A stretch of 64,000 bases of DNA, from the NCBI RefSeq assembly GCF_002210165.1, contig NZ_AQQP01000018.1, forward strand, positions 1 to 64,000, read 5' to 3'. Numbering within the stretch: the first letter of the stretch is position 1; every line of letters starts with the position of its first letter. The notes under the pieces are model-generated. The model was not told where the DNA came from, searched no databases, and saw only the letters and a program-made list of their open reading frames with translations. Positions 7,425 through 16,269 of this stretch are shown here, one piece after another. Position numbers and translations under genes: made by a program. Source of the stretch: Phaeobacter sp. 22II1-1F12B. GTDB taxonomy: Bacteria; Pseudomonadota; Alphaproteobacteria; Rhodobacterales; Rhodobacteraceae.

Positions 7425-10400
7425 ATGGCACTCAGCATCTCACGAGCGAGCATCGAGCGTCCTGTGGCGGTCTGGCTCACCATCATCTTTTGTCTCCTCG
7501 GCGGCTATTGGGGGCTGAACACGGTCGGTCGACTTGAAGACCCGAGCTTCACGCTCAAAACGGCGCTCATCTTCGTGCCGTATCCCGGCGCCACGGCTCT
7601 GGAGGTTGAAGAGGAGGTCGCCGACGTCGTCGAAAATGCGCTGCAGCAAATGAAGCAGCTCGACCGGGTGGAATCGAAGTCGATGCCGGGCATGGCGCAG
7701 ATCACCGTCGAGATCGAGATGACCTATGGCCCGGACGAGATCCCGCAGGTTTGGGACGAAATGCGCCGCCGCATCAGCGACGTGGAGGGGGACCTTCCCG
7801 CAGGAGCGCGACCGCCCATCATCAATGACGATTTCGGCGACGTCTATGGCATGTTCTATGCGGTAACGACCGAAGGTCTGAGCCCATCGGAGCAGAGGGA
7901 TTTGGCCACGACGCTCCGGCTCGGACTGGTCACTGTCGATGGCGTCGCCAAGGTCGAGGTTCAGGGCCTCTCCGAAGAGGTAATCACCATCTCGATCCCG
8001 TCTGCACGCCTCGAGATGCTGGGCCTTCCGCCGACCCAGATCCTGGGCATTCTCGCAGACGAAAACCAGGTGTTCACCAACGGCGAGATCACCGAGGGCC
8101 CTGCCCGGATCGGCCTATCGGTTCCGCCGGGCTATATTAGCCCCGAAGGGATAGAGGAGCTGCGGCTGGGCACGGCCGGAAATGTCGGCCAGATCGCTGT
8201 CAGCGACATCGCCAGCGTGACCCGCGAGGCGGCCGAACAGCCTAGCCAGATCATCCGGCAGAACGGCACGGCGGCATTTACCTTTGGCGTTTCCGCGTTG
8301 ACGGACCAAAACGTGGTCGAAGTCGGTCAGGCGGTTTCAGCACGGCTTCAACGGCTCAAGTTGGGGCTTTCTGAAGGTGTCGAGATCATACCGATCTACG
8401 AGCAGCATGTCGTGGTGGACGAATCCGTTTCAAGCTTTCTCGTCAGCCTCGGACAGTCGGTCGCGATCGTGGTCGGTGCGCTGATGCTGACCATGGGTTG
8501 GCGCGCAGGCCTCGTGGTGGGCTCGACCCTCGGGCTCACCGTTTTCTCCACACTGTTCTTCATGTCAGTGTTCGGGATACAGATGGAGCGGATCAGCCTG
8601 GGCGCCCTGATCATCGCGATGGGGATGCTGGTCGACAACGCCATCGTCATCACAGAAGGGATGGTGATCGGCATGGCGCGAGGAAAAAGCGCGGAAGACG
8701 CTGCTGCCGAGACCGAAAGCGCCACGTCAATCCCCTTGCTGGGGGCGACCGTTATCGGGATCATGGCGTTTTCCGGTATCGGGCTGTCGCCTGACGCCAC
8801 GGGCGAGTTTCTGTTTTCGCTTTTCGCGGTGATCGCCATCTCGCTGCTAACAAGCTGGGTCCTGGCAGTCACGGTGACGCCGTATCTCGGCAAGCTGCTG
8901 CTCAAGGCCCCCAAAAACATTTCGGATAATCCCTACAAGGGCGTGTTCTACGCGACATATCGCGGGATTTTGTGGATGGCGCTGCGCGTCCGCATTCCGG
9001 TTGTTCTGACGATCATTGGCATCACCGTTTGGTCCGTTATGGCTTTCGGACAGGTCAAGCAGGCCTTCTTCCCCGCCTCGAACACGCCGATTTTCTACGT
9101 TGAGTTCCAGATGCCGCAGGGAACCGATATCAACACGACCGACGAAGAGATGCAGCGGCTCGAGCGGATTCTCATGGATGAGGATGCCGTAACCGGGGTA
9201 ACGGCCCTCGTCGGGCGCGGGGCAAGCCGATTCATGCTGACATACAACCCCGAGCAGGCGGATGCCAGCTATGGCCAACTCATCGTCCGGGTTGCGGACG
9301 CCGCAACGATCGCGACGATCGCGAGCAGACTTAACCAGGACTTGCCCGCCGAATTCCCCCACGCTCTGATCCGTGTCGAAGATATCGTGTTCGGACCGCC
9401 CTCCGGTGCCGATGTTGCAGTTCGTTTTTCGGGACCCGATCCGGTCATCCTGCGCCAGCTCGCGGATGATGCGATGAGGATTTACGAGGAGGCAGGAACC
9501 ATCACCAATCCGCGCACCAATTGGCGGCAGCGTGAGATCCTCGTCGAACCCATCGTCGATGAGGCACGAATGCGGCTGGCTGGCGCAACGCGCGGAGCGA
9601 TCGCGGATACCATCCGCTATGGAACGTCCGGACTGCGCGTTGGCGACCTACGCGAGGACGACGTGTTGATTCCGATCCATCTCCGGCTTCCCGAGAGCGA
9701 ACGCGACGGAGTTGACCGCCTTCGTGACCTATCGGTGTGGTCCGATGGGGCAGGGTCCTATGTACCCATGGCCAACCTTGTCGAAAGGTTCGATCCCCGT
9801 CTTGTCGAGGCACTCATTCACAGGCGCGACCGAGAGCGGACAATCGCCGCCCTCGGCGGTGCCCGCAGCGATCTCACCGCGGATGAGGCATTCCGAAGCG
9901 TCCGCACCGAGATCGAATCCATCCCGCTTCCCGACGGTTATGCAATGGAATGGGGCGGCGAATTCGAAAGTGCGCAGATGGCTCAGGAGTCGCTTGGCAA
10001 GCAGCTTCCCCTGGGCTTCCTGGTCATGTTGACGATTTCGATTTTGATGTTCAACAAAGTCCGCCAACCGCTGATCCTGTGGCTCGTGGTGCCAATGTCC
10101 GTGACGGGCATGGTCCTGGGGTTGCTGTTCACCGGTCTGCCCTTCACATTTACGGCCCTGCTCGGCTTCCTGTCGCTTTCGGGAATGTTGATGAAGAACG
10201 CAATCGTTCTCATCGAAGAGATCGACTTTCTACGTGCACAGGGTGTGCCCGATTACAAGGCGGTGATCGACGGCTCAGTCAGCCGTCTTCGCCCTGTGGT
10301 GCTCGCCGCCGGCACGACGATCTTTGGCATGATTCCGCTTCTGCCCGATGCGTTTTTTGCCTCGATGGCGGTGACGATCATGGGCGGCCTCGCCTTTGCT

Positions 10401-10505
10401 TCGGTCCTGACGCTCGTCGCGGTTCCGGTGCTCTATGCGCTTCTGTTCCGGATACGGCCACCGAAACGGGACGCACAGTCGGACGGCCTAGCGGCGACCG
10501 CCTGA
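7425..10505 (+). CDS. RND efflux transporter permease (AcrB/HAE family)
   Basis: This 1026-residue inner-membrane proton antiporter has the full length of the family. It has 12 expected membrane helices and two large periplasmic loops, starting with the RASIERPVAVWLTI helix. GMLVDNAIVITEGM at about 400 carries the proton-relay Asp region, and a repeated half begins near residue 520. It lies 33 bp after the adaptor gene and forms with it an inner-membrane export complex regulated by the two TetR proteins. Subfamily (drug versus metal) cannot be settled here, though the length and the absence of a metal-type signature favour the hydrophobe/amphiphile branch. Confidence 0.95.
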   Translation: MALSISRASIERPVAVWLTIIFCLLGGYWGLNTVGRLEDPSFTLKTALIFVPYPGATALEVEEEVADVVENALQQMKQLDRVESKSMPGMAQITVEIEMTYGPDEIPQVWDEMRRRISDVEGDLPAGARPPIINDDFGDVYGMFYAVTTEGLSPSEQRDLATTLRLGLVTVDGVAKVEVQGLSEEVITISIPSARLEMLGLPPTQILGILADENQVFTNGEITEGPARIGLSVPPGYISPEGIEELRLGTAGNVGQIAVSDIASVTREAAEQPSQIIRQNGTAAFTFGVSALTDQNVVEVGQAVSARLQRLKLGLSEGVEIIPIYEQHVVVDESVSSFLVSLGQSVAIVVGALMLTMGWRAGLVVGSTLGLTVFSTLFFMSVFGIQMERISLGALIIAMGMLVDNAIVITEGMVIGMARGKSAEDAAAETESATSIPLLGATVIGIMAFSGIGLSPDATGEFLFSLFAVIAISLLTSWVLAVTVTPYLGKLLLKAPKNISDNPYKGVFYATYRGILWMALRVRIPVVLTIIGITVWSVMAFGQVKQAFFPASNTPIFYVEFQMPQGTDINTTDEEMQRLERILMDEDAVTGVTALVGRGASRFMLTYNPEQADASYGQLIVRVADAATIATIASRLNQDLPAEFPHALIRVEDIVFGPPSGADVAVRFSGPDPVILRQLADDAMRIYEEAGTITNPRTNWRQREILVEPIVDEARMRLAGATRGAIADTIRYGTSGLRVGDLREDDVLIPIHLRLPESERDGVDRLRDLSVWSDGAGSYVPMANLVERFDPRLVEALIHRRDRERTIAALGGARSDLTADEAFRSVRTEIESIPLPDGYAMEWGGEFESAQMAQESLGKQLPLGFLVMLTISILMFNKVRQPLILWLVVPMSVTGMVLGLLFTGLPFTFTALLGFLSLSGMLMKNAIVLIEEIDFLRAQGVPDYKAVIDGSVSRLRPVVLAAGTTIFGMIPLLPDAFFASMAVTIMGGLAFASVLTLVAVPVLYALLFRIRPPKRDAQSDGLAATA

Positions 10506-10694
10506 CACAACGATCCTCCCTAAAATAGGATTTCGAGCCAATTTGAGGATAGCGGAATGGCCCAGAAAAAACAAAACCGGAGTGGATCGTCGCGAAGCTC
10601 CGGGAGTCCGACGATCCCAGGGCGCCTCGTGCGGTGTCCTATGGGACAAGCAGGTGGTGCGCCAGCGGCTGGCAGACTGCCAGACGAGGATCGC
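10506..10694 (+). other. Intergenic debris with a possible IS3 OrfA scrap
   Basis: One frame near 10568-10610 gives KTKPEWIVAKLRE, which resembles the first helix of IS3-family OrfA proteins, and then loses all similarity. Nothing else is seen before the transposon end at 10695. Confidence 0.3.
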
Positions 10695-10757
10695 TGTCAC
10701 TGTACCCTAATTAATCAGAATCCGGTCTGAAATTGCCCCGTGAAATCAATGGCGGTT

Positions 10758-10817
10758 TGTACCTTTAATTTTCATATTGTACCGTTAATTAGCATACTGT
10801 ACCCTTAATTGCCGTAC
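10758..10817 (+). repeat. Three 20-bp subterminal repeats of the transposon
   Basis: Units starting at 10758, 10778 and 10798 follow the pattern TGTACCNTTAATTNNCATA with an exact 20-bp period. A related unit (TGTACCCTAATTAAT) lies in the terminal repeat at 10701. Such arrays bind the transposase in Mu/Tn7/Tn5053-type elements. The same array is present in copy B. Confidence 0.85.
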
Positions 10818-10864
10818 GGTCTGAGTTGTGGATAAGTGTCGACCTATTGGGGAGGGGGATTTGC

Positions 10865-12493
10865 GTGGTAAACGAGCGTCTTGCGAAACACCGTGCGGCG
10901 GTTCTTCGGCCGATCCTGGAGCTTGAGAAGAGAGGTGAGCCGATCAGCGCGGCTATCGGAGATGCCGCTTGGGAACTGGGCTTGGCGAAAAGCCACACAT
11001 GGTCGCTCTACCGACGTCTGAGAGAGAACGATGCACGTGCCACGGCGTTGGAGTTGGACCGTCGCGGGCCGAAACCGGGATCGAAACGGATTGCTGAAGA
11101 CGTCGAAATCATCATCGATGAGAGCCTGCGAAGATACTATCTGGTCCGCGAGCGCTCGAGCTTTCTTCGCATCTGGCGCGAGATCCGTGCCGAATGCGAG
11201 GCGAAGGGGTTTCAGCCCCCGACCCGGAGAACGGTCAAGGCACGTCTAGACGCTATGGATAAGCGAGAGGTCTTCCGGAAACGGCGCGGAGCAGAGGCGG
11301 CTGACAAGGTCTTTGCCGCGCGTCCTGGCCGACTTGAAGTTTCAGCCCCGCTGGAAGTCGTTCAGATCGATCATACAACTTCGGACATCACGTTGGTCGA
11401 TCACGTCAATCGACGGCCGCTTGCGCGCCCCTATCTGACGGTGGCCATCGATGTCGCGAGCCGGATCGTTCTCGGGGTCCATGTCACTTTCGATGAGCCA
11501 TCTGTCTTGTCGATCGCCTTGTGTCTCGATCACTGTGTGCGCCGGAAATCGGTGCACGTCCCTGGAACACTGGAAGAGGTGATTTGGCCGACGGCCGGCA
11601 TTCCTAAGGCGATCCACGTCGACAATGCGCAGGAGTTCCACAGTGACGCCTTTAGAATGGCCTGCGAAGATTGGGGCATTACTGTCGAGTATCGTCCGCT
11701 TGGCGGCAAACACTATGGCGGTCATGTCGAACGGCTGATCGGAACGACCATGGGTGCCGTTCATGTGCTGCCCGGGACTACGCATTCCTCAATCGTCGAG
11801 AAGGGCGACTATGACAGTGAGAAGCATGCGGCCCTGACACTGATCGAGTTTGAGGATTGGCTTCATCTGGAAATCTGCCGATACCACAATACGGTTCACG
11901 AAGCTCTCGGACGAACGCCGCTTGCGGCATGGGCGGACATGGGCGGGGATACTGCGGGACGGCAGGTCGTCGACATAGAAGCCTTTCGGACAAGCTTCCT
12001 GCCATTCGAGTGGCGCCAGCTCGGACGCACTGGGATCACGCTTTTCGGGGTCAATTACTGGAGTGATGCCTTCGCGTCGTTGGTCGGACGCGGGCAGGGT
12101 AAGGTACAGGTGAAATACGATCCGCGAGACTTGTCGCAGATCTGGGTCATCACCGATGATGGCCGCGTGATCTCGGCCCGGTACCGGGATCTCAGCCACC
12201 CGCGTATATCGCTTTGGGAAAGTCGGCGGGCGCGGAAAGAATGGCATGATAAACATGGTGGCCGGATCAACGAGCGGGTCCTATTCCAATTGATTGACGC
12301 GCAGCGACGGCTGGCTGAGGCAGCGCGCCAAAAGACGCGGACTGCCCGGTTGGAAGACGAAAGAGGTGCTCGGCTTCCCCGGCACCAACCGCGCCGCGAT
12401 CCATCGCGCGAAATGTTCGCGATTGATACAGGCAACCCTGATCTGCCAACCTATGAGATTGATGAGTTTAATGACCCCAGAAGAAAGAATTGA
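10865..12493 (+). CDS. tniA: TniA-type DDE transposase, copy A
   Basis: The protein has 542 residues from GTG 10865, which has GGAGGGGG 6-13 bases upstream; a TTG at 10826 is less likely. It carries an N-terminal helix-turn-helix region, then a retroviral-type integrase core with QIDHTTSDITLVD (first Asp), HVDNAQEFHS (second Asp) and GGHVERLIGTTMG (Glu), then a Mu-transposase-like C-terminal barrel. This is the TniA/TnsB group, which cuts and joins transposon ends with help from an AAA+ protein. Copy B encodes a protein of identical length with scattered substitutions. It overlaps the start of tniB. Confidence 0.9.
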   Translation: MVNERLAKHRAAVLRPILELEKRGEPISAAIGDAAWELGLAKSHTWSLYRRLRENDARATALELDRRGPKPGSKRIAEDVEIIIDESLRRYYLVRERSSFLRIWREIRAECEAKGFQPPTRRTVKARLDAMDKREVFRKRRGAEAADKVFAARPGRLEVSAPLEVVQIDHTTSDITLVDHVNRRPLARPYLTVAIDVASRIVLGVHVTFDEPSVLSIALCLDHCVRRKSVHVPGTLEEVIWPTAGIPKAIHVDNAQEFHSDAFRMACEDWGITVEYRPLGGKHYGGHVERLIGTTMGAVHVLPGTTHSSIVEKGDYDSEKHAALTLIEFEDWLHLEICRYHNTVHEALGRTPLAAWADMGGDTAGRQVVDIEAFRTSFLPFEWRQLGRTGITLFGVNYWSDAFASLVGRGQGKVQVKYDPRDLSQIWVITDDGRVISARYRDLSHPRISLWESRRARKEWHDKHGGRINERVLFQLIDAQRRLAEAARQKTRTARLEDERGARLPRHQPRRDPSREMFAIDTGNPDLPTYEIDEFNDPRRKN

Positions 12494-13195
12494 CCGTATC
12501 CGCGGCGATCATTGGATCGCGTTCGACCGTGCCACGATTGTTCTCAACCGATTGACCTCCCTTATGGAAATGCCGCAACAGAGCCGGATGCCTGGCCTGA
12601 TGGTCTATGGTAGCTCCGGCATCGGTAAGACGATGATCGCCAAACGCATGGCCAGCAAGTATCCGACGCAGTACAATGCCGAACTGGGCGTCACGAAGAC
12701 ACCCATCCTGCTGGTTCAGGCGCCGCCCGCGCCGGATGAGCGCCGGTTCTATCAACACATCCTGTCGACGATCGGGGCGCCGATGTGGGGGCGTCACACG
12801 GTGTCCGAGCTTGAGGTGCGCGCGCTAAGCCATCTTCGGGACATGGACCTGAAGATGCTGATGATCGACGAAGTGCATAACCTGCTTGCCGGCAGTTACC
12901 GGGAGCAACGACGGTTCCTGAACATGCTACGGTTTCTGTCCAACGATCTCTGCGCGTCGCTTGTCGTTTTCGGTGTGAACGAAGCCCTGGAGGCGGTTCG
13001 TGGAGACGACCAACTGGCCCGACGTTTGGACGAACACTACCTGCCGCTCTGGGAAGATGATGTGGAGTTCTCTCGCCTGATCCAGACACTGATCGCGGCA
13101 ATGGCGCTTGAGCAACGCTCGGGCCTGACGGTTGCATCACTTCGGACGATCCTGAAAGTGACCGGCGGTGTCACCTCGCGCGTGTTCATCATGAT
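12453..13195 (+). pseudogene. tniB: TniB-type AAA+ ATPase, broken by IS3 insertion
   Basis: The frame reads as a TniB/TnsC-type ATPase that activates the transposase: Walker A GSSGIGKTM near residue 53, Walker B MLMIDEVHNLL near 137, and a sensor region VVFGVNEALEAV near 175. After RVFIMI the coding sequence runs into the inverted end of an IS3-family element at 13196; the remaining residues before the next stop are IS sequence. Any of three ATGs at 12453, 12462 and 12471 could be the start, all overlapping tniA. No downstream tniQ or resolvase gene is left. Confidence 0.85.
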
Positions 13196-13269
13196 TGTCC
13201 GTCGTCAGAGATTTTGGGCCAGTTGGCAGCTTGAGCGAAGAGAGGGTCTGGCTCATCTGGTTGGTTTGA

Positions 13270-14250
13270 TTATGCGGCGGATTTGCGGTGAAGCAAGCGC
13301 CGGGTTTCGATGGTCTTTCGTTTGATCCTTTCTCGTTGTTTCAGGATGGTCTGCCCGCGCCCGAAGTAGACATCGGCCGGGGTGAGGTTCTGCAGGCTCT
13401 CGTGGTATCGTCGGTGGTTGTAATGCTCGACGAAGGCGTCGATCTTCTGCCTGAGATCGCCGGGCAGGAAGTAGTTCTCCAGCAGGATGCGGTTTTTCAG
13501 GGTCTGGTGCCAGCGCTCGATCTTGCCCTGGGTTTGCGGGTGATATGGGGCACCGCGGACATGATCCATCTGCCGATCTTCCAGCCAATCAGCCAACTCG
13601 CCCGAGATGTAACTCGACCCGTTGTCACAGAGCAGGCGGGGCTTGTGCAGGACCTTCGCCTGATCACAACCCGAAGCCTGTAGCGCCAAGTCGAGCGTGT
13701 CGGTCACATCGCCTGACTTCATCGTCGTGCAAAGTTTCCAGGCGATGATGTAGCGGCTGTAATCGTCGAGGATCGTGGACAGGTAGAACCAACCCGAGCC
13801 GATGACCTTCAGGTAGGTAAAGTCGGTCTGCCAAAGCTGGTTCGGTCGGGTCGTCTTGTCCCGGAACTCGTCAGAGGCGGACAGAACCACATAGGCCGGG
13901 CTGGTGATCAGGTCGTAGGCCTTGAGGATGCGATAGACGGAAGCCTCTGATACAAAATACTTTTCCGTGTCCGTGAAGTGCACGGCCAACTCGCGCGGCG
14001 ACAGATCGCTTTCCTGCAGGGCCAGCTCCTTGATCTGTTCTCGTACCACCTCGGGAATGCGGTTCCAGACCCGTGACGGCCTGGGACTGCGATTTTCCAG
14101 CGCCTCAGGGCCGCCGGACAGATACCGGTCATACCAGCGATAGAAAGTGGTTCTGGGGATGCCCAGCTTGTCCAACGTGCGCCTGGTCGGCAGATGCGAT
14201 CTTTCGACGAGGCGGATGATCTTCAGTTTCTCGGCTGCGGGATACCTCAT
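13270..14250 (-). CDS. IS3-family transposase OrfB
   Basis: The protein has 326 residues. Helix-turn-helix segments are present at about 1-130 (TLDKLGIPRTTFYRWYDRY, then SEASVYRILKAYDL), followed by the integrase core. The catalytic residues are in WQTDFTYLKV (Asp), LLCDNGSSYIS (Asp) and HPQTQGKIERWHQTLKN (Glu). All are intact, so the protein could be active. It overlaps orfA by 4 bp, which fits either coupled translation or the programmed frameshift typical of this family. Expression is doubtful because an IS110-family element now separates orfA from its own leader. Confidence 0.9.
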   Translation of the reverse strand: MRYPAAEKLKIIRLVERSHLPTRRTLDKLGIPRTTFYRWYDRYLSGGPEALENRSPRPSRVWNRIPEVVREQIKELALQESDLSPRELAVHFTDTEKYFVSEASVYRILKAYDLITSPAYVVLSASDEFRDKTTRPNQLWQTDFTYLKVIGSGWFYLSTILDDYSRYIIAWKLCTTMKSGDVTDTLDLALQASGCDQAKVLHKPRLLCDNGSSYISGELADWLEDRQMDHVRGAPYHPQTQGKIERWHQTLKNRILLENYFLPGDLRQKIDAFVEHYNHRRYHESLQNLTPADVYFGRGQTILKQRERIKRKTIETRRLLHRKSAA

Positions 14251-14621
14251 TCGTCGTCGCCCCCATCCGCGATCATGCTTTTTTTGAGCAGCCGCAGTTC
14301 CAGCGCCTGTTCGGCCACAACTTCTTTCAGGTCGCGGGCCTCTCGGCGCAGATCCTTGACCTCGCTCGACGTCGCCGCACGCGCCGTATCACCCGCCAGG
14401 CGCTTCTTGCCGGCTTCCAGGAACTCCTTTGACCAGCTGTAATACAGGCTTTGGGCAATACCCTCGCGGCGACACAGCTCTGCAATACTGTCCTCGCCTT
14501 TCAGGCCGTCCAGCACGACCCTGATCTTCTCCTCAGCCGAGTACTGTTTGCGGGTGGCGCGACGGATGTCCTTGACGACCTTCTCGCCGTGGCTCTGCTT
14601 GGTTCCGGGTTTCTGTCTCAT
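14247..14621 (-). CDS. IS3-family transposase OrfA
   Basis: The protein has 124 residues. A Tnp_1-type helix-turn-helix (YSAEEKIRVVLDGLKGEDSI, then IAQSLYYSWSKEFLEAGKKR) is followed by a coiled-coil leucine zipper (about 85-115) ending LLKKSMIADGGDDE. It binds the IS ends and dimerises with OrfB. The ATG at 14621 has lost its upstream AAGGAG to the IS110-family insertion that begins a few bases before it. Confidence 0.9.
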   Translation of the reverse strand: MRQKPGTKQSHGEKVVKDIRRATRKQYSAEEKIRVVLDGLKGEDSIAELCRREGIAQSLYYSWSKEFLEAGKKRLAGDTARAATSSEVKDLRREARDLKEVVAEQALELRLLKKSMIADGGDDE

Positions 14622-14626
14622 CTTAT

Positions 14627-15940
14627 GGAATGGACGCCCCTTGCACCCAAGCCGATAGTTTTCGGGACACGTGGCAAGCAGAAGGAGTTCATAAAATGCA
14701 GTTGCTCGCGATCGATTTGGGAAAGCAGTCTTTTCACATCCACGGGATCACGAATGAAGGCGAGGTGATCTCGAGGAAGGTAACCAGATCAGAACTTGAA
14801 AACGCGGTTCAGGAACTTTCTCCTGAAGCCATTGCTATGGAAGCCTGTGCCAGCGCCCATCATTGGGGGCGTCGTTTCGGGGCCATGGGATTTCCTGTTC
14901 GCCTCATTCACCCACGCTTCGTTATGCCATTCGTCAAAGGCTCGAAGAATGACGCGGTCGATGCAGAGGCGATCCACGAGGCCGCACAGCGTCCGACTAT
15001 GCGGTTTGTACCGGTGAAGACGACTGAGCAACAGGATTTGCAAATGCTGCACCGAACACGCGACCGGCTCATCACGCAACGCACCGGACTGATCAATCAT
15101 ATCCGTGGTCTTCTTGGGGAATATGGCGTTGTCATTCCTGTCGGTGCCGTCCGGTTCCGCAAGGATATCAGGACCGCTGTTGCCGAAGCCAAACTGTCGA
15201 CCCTGGCGAAGCAGAACTTCAATGCACTCATTACTGAGTTCGAGGCCTCTGACAAGCGCGTGGCCGAGATCGATCGAAAGCTGATCGCAATTTGCAAAAC
15301 CGATGATCGCTGCAAACGACTGGCTACCCTCCCCGGCATCGGGCCGGTGATCGCAACCGCATTGATTGCCGCCGTCGATGACGGGAGGCACTTCTCGTCG
15401 GGCCGCGCTATGGCAGCATGGATCGGTTTGGTTCCCAGACAATACACGACTGGGGGCAAACCTCGGCTTGGCGGCATAGGCAAACGGGGCAATCAATACT
15501 TGCGCCGCCAGCTCATCCACGGTGCGAGGTCTGTCCTGATCCGGATCGCCGGGCGAAGTGATCGGCGGCCAAATGGGCGCAGGACCTACTTGCTCGCGCG
15601 GGCCACAACAAAACCCTCGTGGCAGTCGCCAACAAAACAGCACGCATCGCCTGGGCCGTGTTGCGCAATGGAGAAAGCTACAAAACCGCATAACCGGGGC
15701 GCGCGACGCTTCGAATGTAGAGATGCGAGGTGAAAGACGATGGTGTAACGGCATGGGCCGCCTATTCACAGCCTGTAAGGAGCGATGGCCATCAAAGGCC
15801 GGTCATCTTGGAAGGCACGAAGACAAGCGGATCCCATCGAGGCCAGAAGCAAGAAAGCTTCGTAAAAGGCCGGATAGATTCACGCATCCAATGCCGTTGG
15901 AACCGAAGTTGAAAAACACCTTGCGCAGGGGGCGTCCATA
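14627..15940 (+). mobile_element. IS110-family insertion sequence
   Basis: It encodes one IS110-type transposase on the plus strand. Near both boundaries lie inverted copies of TGGACGCCCC (14631-14640, and GGGGCGTCCA in the last 15 bp). The sequence outside reads as the continuous leader of the host IS3 element. The exact ends are uncertain by a few bases, and IS110 elements usually make no target duplication. The non-coding stretch after the transposase stop (15694-15940) may hold the guide (bridge) RNA region known from this family, but that was not established. Confidence 0.75.
14696..15693 (+). pseudogene. IS110-family DEDD transposase with C-terminal frameshift
   Basis: The ATG at 14696 follows AAGGAG. 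The N-terminal RuvC-like DEDD domain is intact (AIDLGKQSFHIHG, AMEACASAHHWGRRF, SKNDAVDAEAIHEA), and the C-terminal Tnp_20 domain shows LATLPGIGPVIATALIA and the catalytic-serine region GRAMAAWIGLVPRQYTTGGK. After SVLIRIAGRSDRR, near 15570, the expected tail (QDLLARAGHNKTLVAVANK) continues in another frame to a stop at 15691. A one-base loss there shifts the last 40 or so residues. The fault may inactivate the protein. Confidence 0.85.
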
Positions 15941-16026
15941 GATCCACTCCTTGGTGGTTACGATGTGCCAGAAACCCTCTCTTATCAAATCACCCTAAAC
16001 TGGCCCATTGGCGCTGACGTCAGACA

Positions 16027-16269
16027 TGACTCCCATGGCGGGCATGGTCGCAATTGCGAATTCAGGAGAGTGGATAGACGTCGGTCCTTAACTTCTTCAA
16101 GAAGACCGGCTTGATTCCTCGACCTTTGTGTTTCAGTCATGCCTGAGCATCTCTCGGCCAAACGAGGGCTGGTCAGACTCTCAAATCTGGTGACGAACTG
16201 CGGTTTGCGATAGCGTAGATTTCATGTAGCTTTAGACGATATGAGACCAGACCAACTGGAAAATCAAAC
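16027..16269. other. Intergenic region beyond the nested elements
   Basis: No gene is recognised and no continuation of tniB is visible. A 13-bp palindrome CTTCTTCAAGAAG lies at 16092-16104. Confidence 0.4.

Larger units (their letters stand above)
10695..13195 (+). mobile_element. Tn5053/Tn7-like transposon, copy A (left part)
   Basis: The left end TGTCACTGTACCCTAAT at 10695 is the same as the left end of the second copy at 46665, where an inverted partner exists. Inside are three 20-bp subterminal repeats, tniA and the first two thirds of tniB. From 13196 on, tniB is interrupted by an IS3-family element. No right end is found beyond that element, so copy A has lost its right side or it was never retained. 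The 5 bases left of the end (ATCGC) have no visible partner. Confidence 0.8.
13196..16026 (-). mobile_element. IS3-family element, itself split by an IS110-family element
   Basis: The ends are imperfect inverted repeats. TGTCCGTCGTCAGAGATTTT begins at 13196 and its partner ends at 16026; reading inward, that partner gives TGTCTGACGTCAGCGCCAAT. Both continue with GGGCCAGTT. Between them are orfB and orfA on the minus strand. The leader of orfA, with its AAGGAG ribosome binding site at 15947-15952, is separated from the orfA ATG by the IS110-family insertion. No clear 3-4-bp target duplication is seen. Confidence 0.8.

Noticed and set aside
10758-10817. Short regularly spaced repeats as a CRISPR array
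   Set aside because: The units are contiguous with a 20-bp period and no spacers, and they recur at the other copy's end; they are transposase sites.
14789-15769. 326-codon open frame antisense to the IS110-family transposase
   Set aside because: It is a shadow of the conserved transposase frame; no ribosome binding site or homologous motif.
16092-16104. 13-bp palindrome CTTCTTCAAGAAG as an operator
   Set aside because: It is isolated, 166 bp from the next gene, without a regulator nearby; too short to support a claim.
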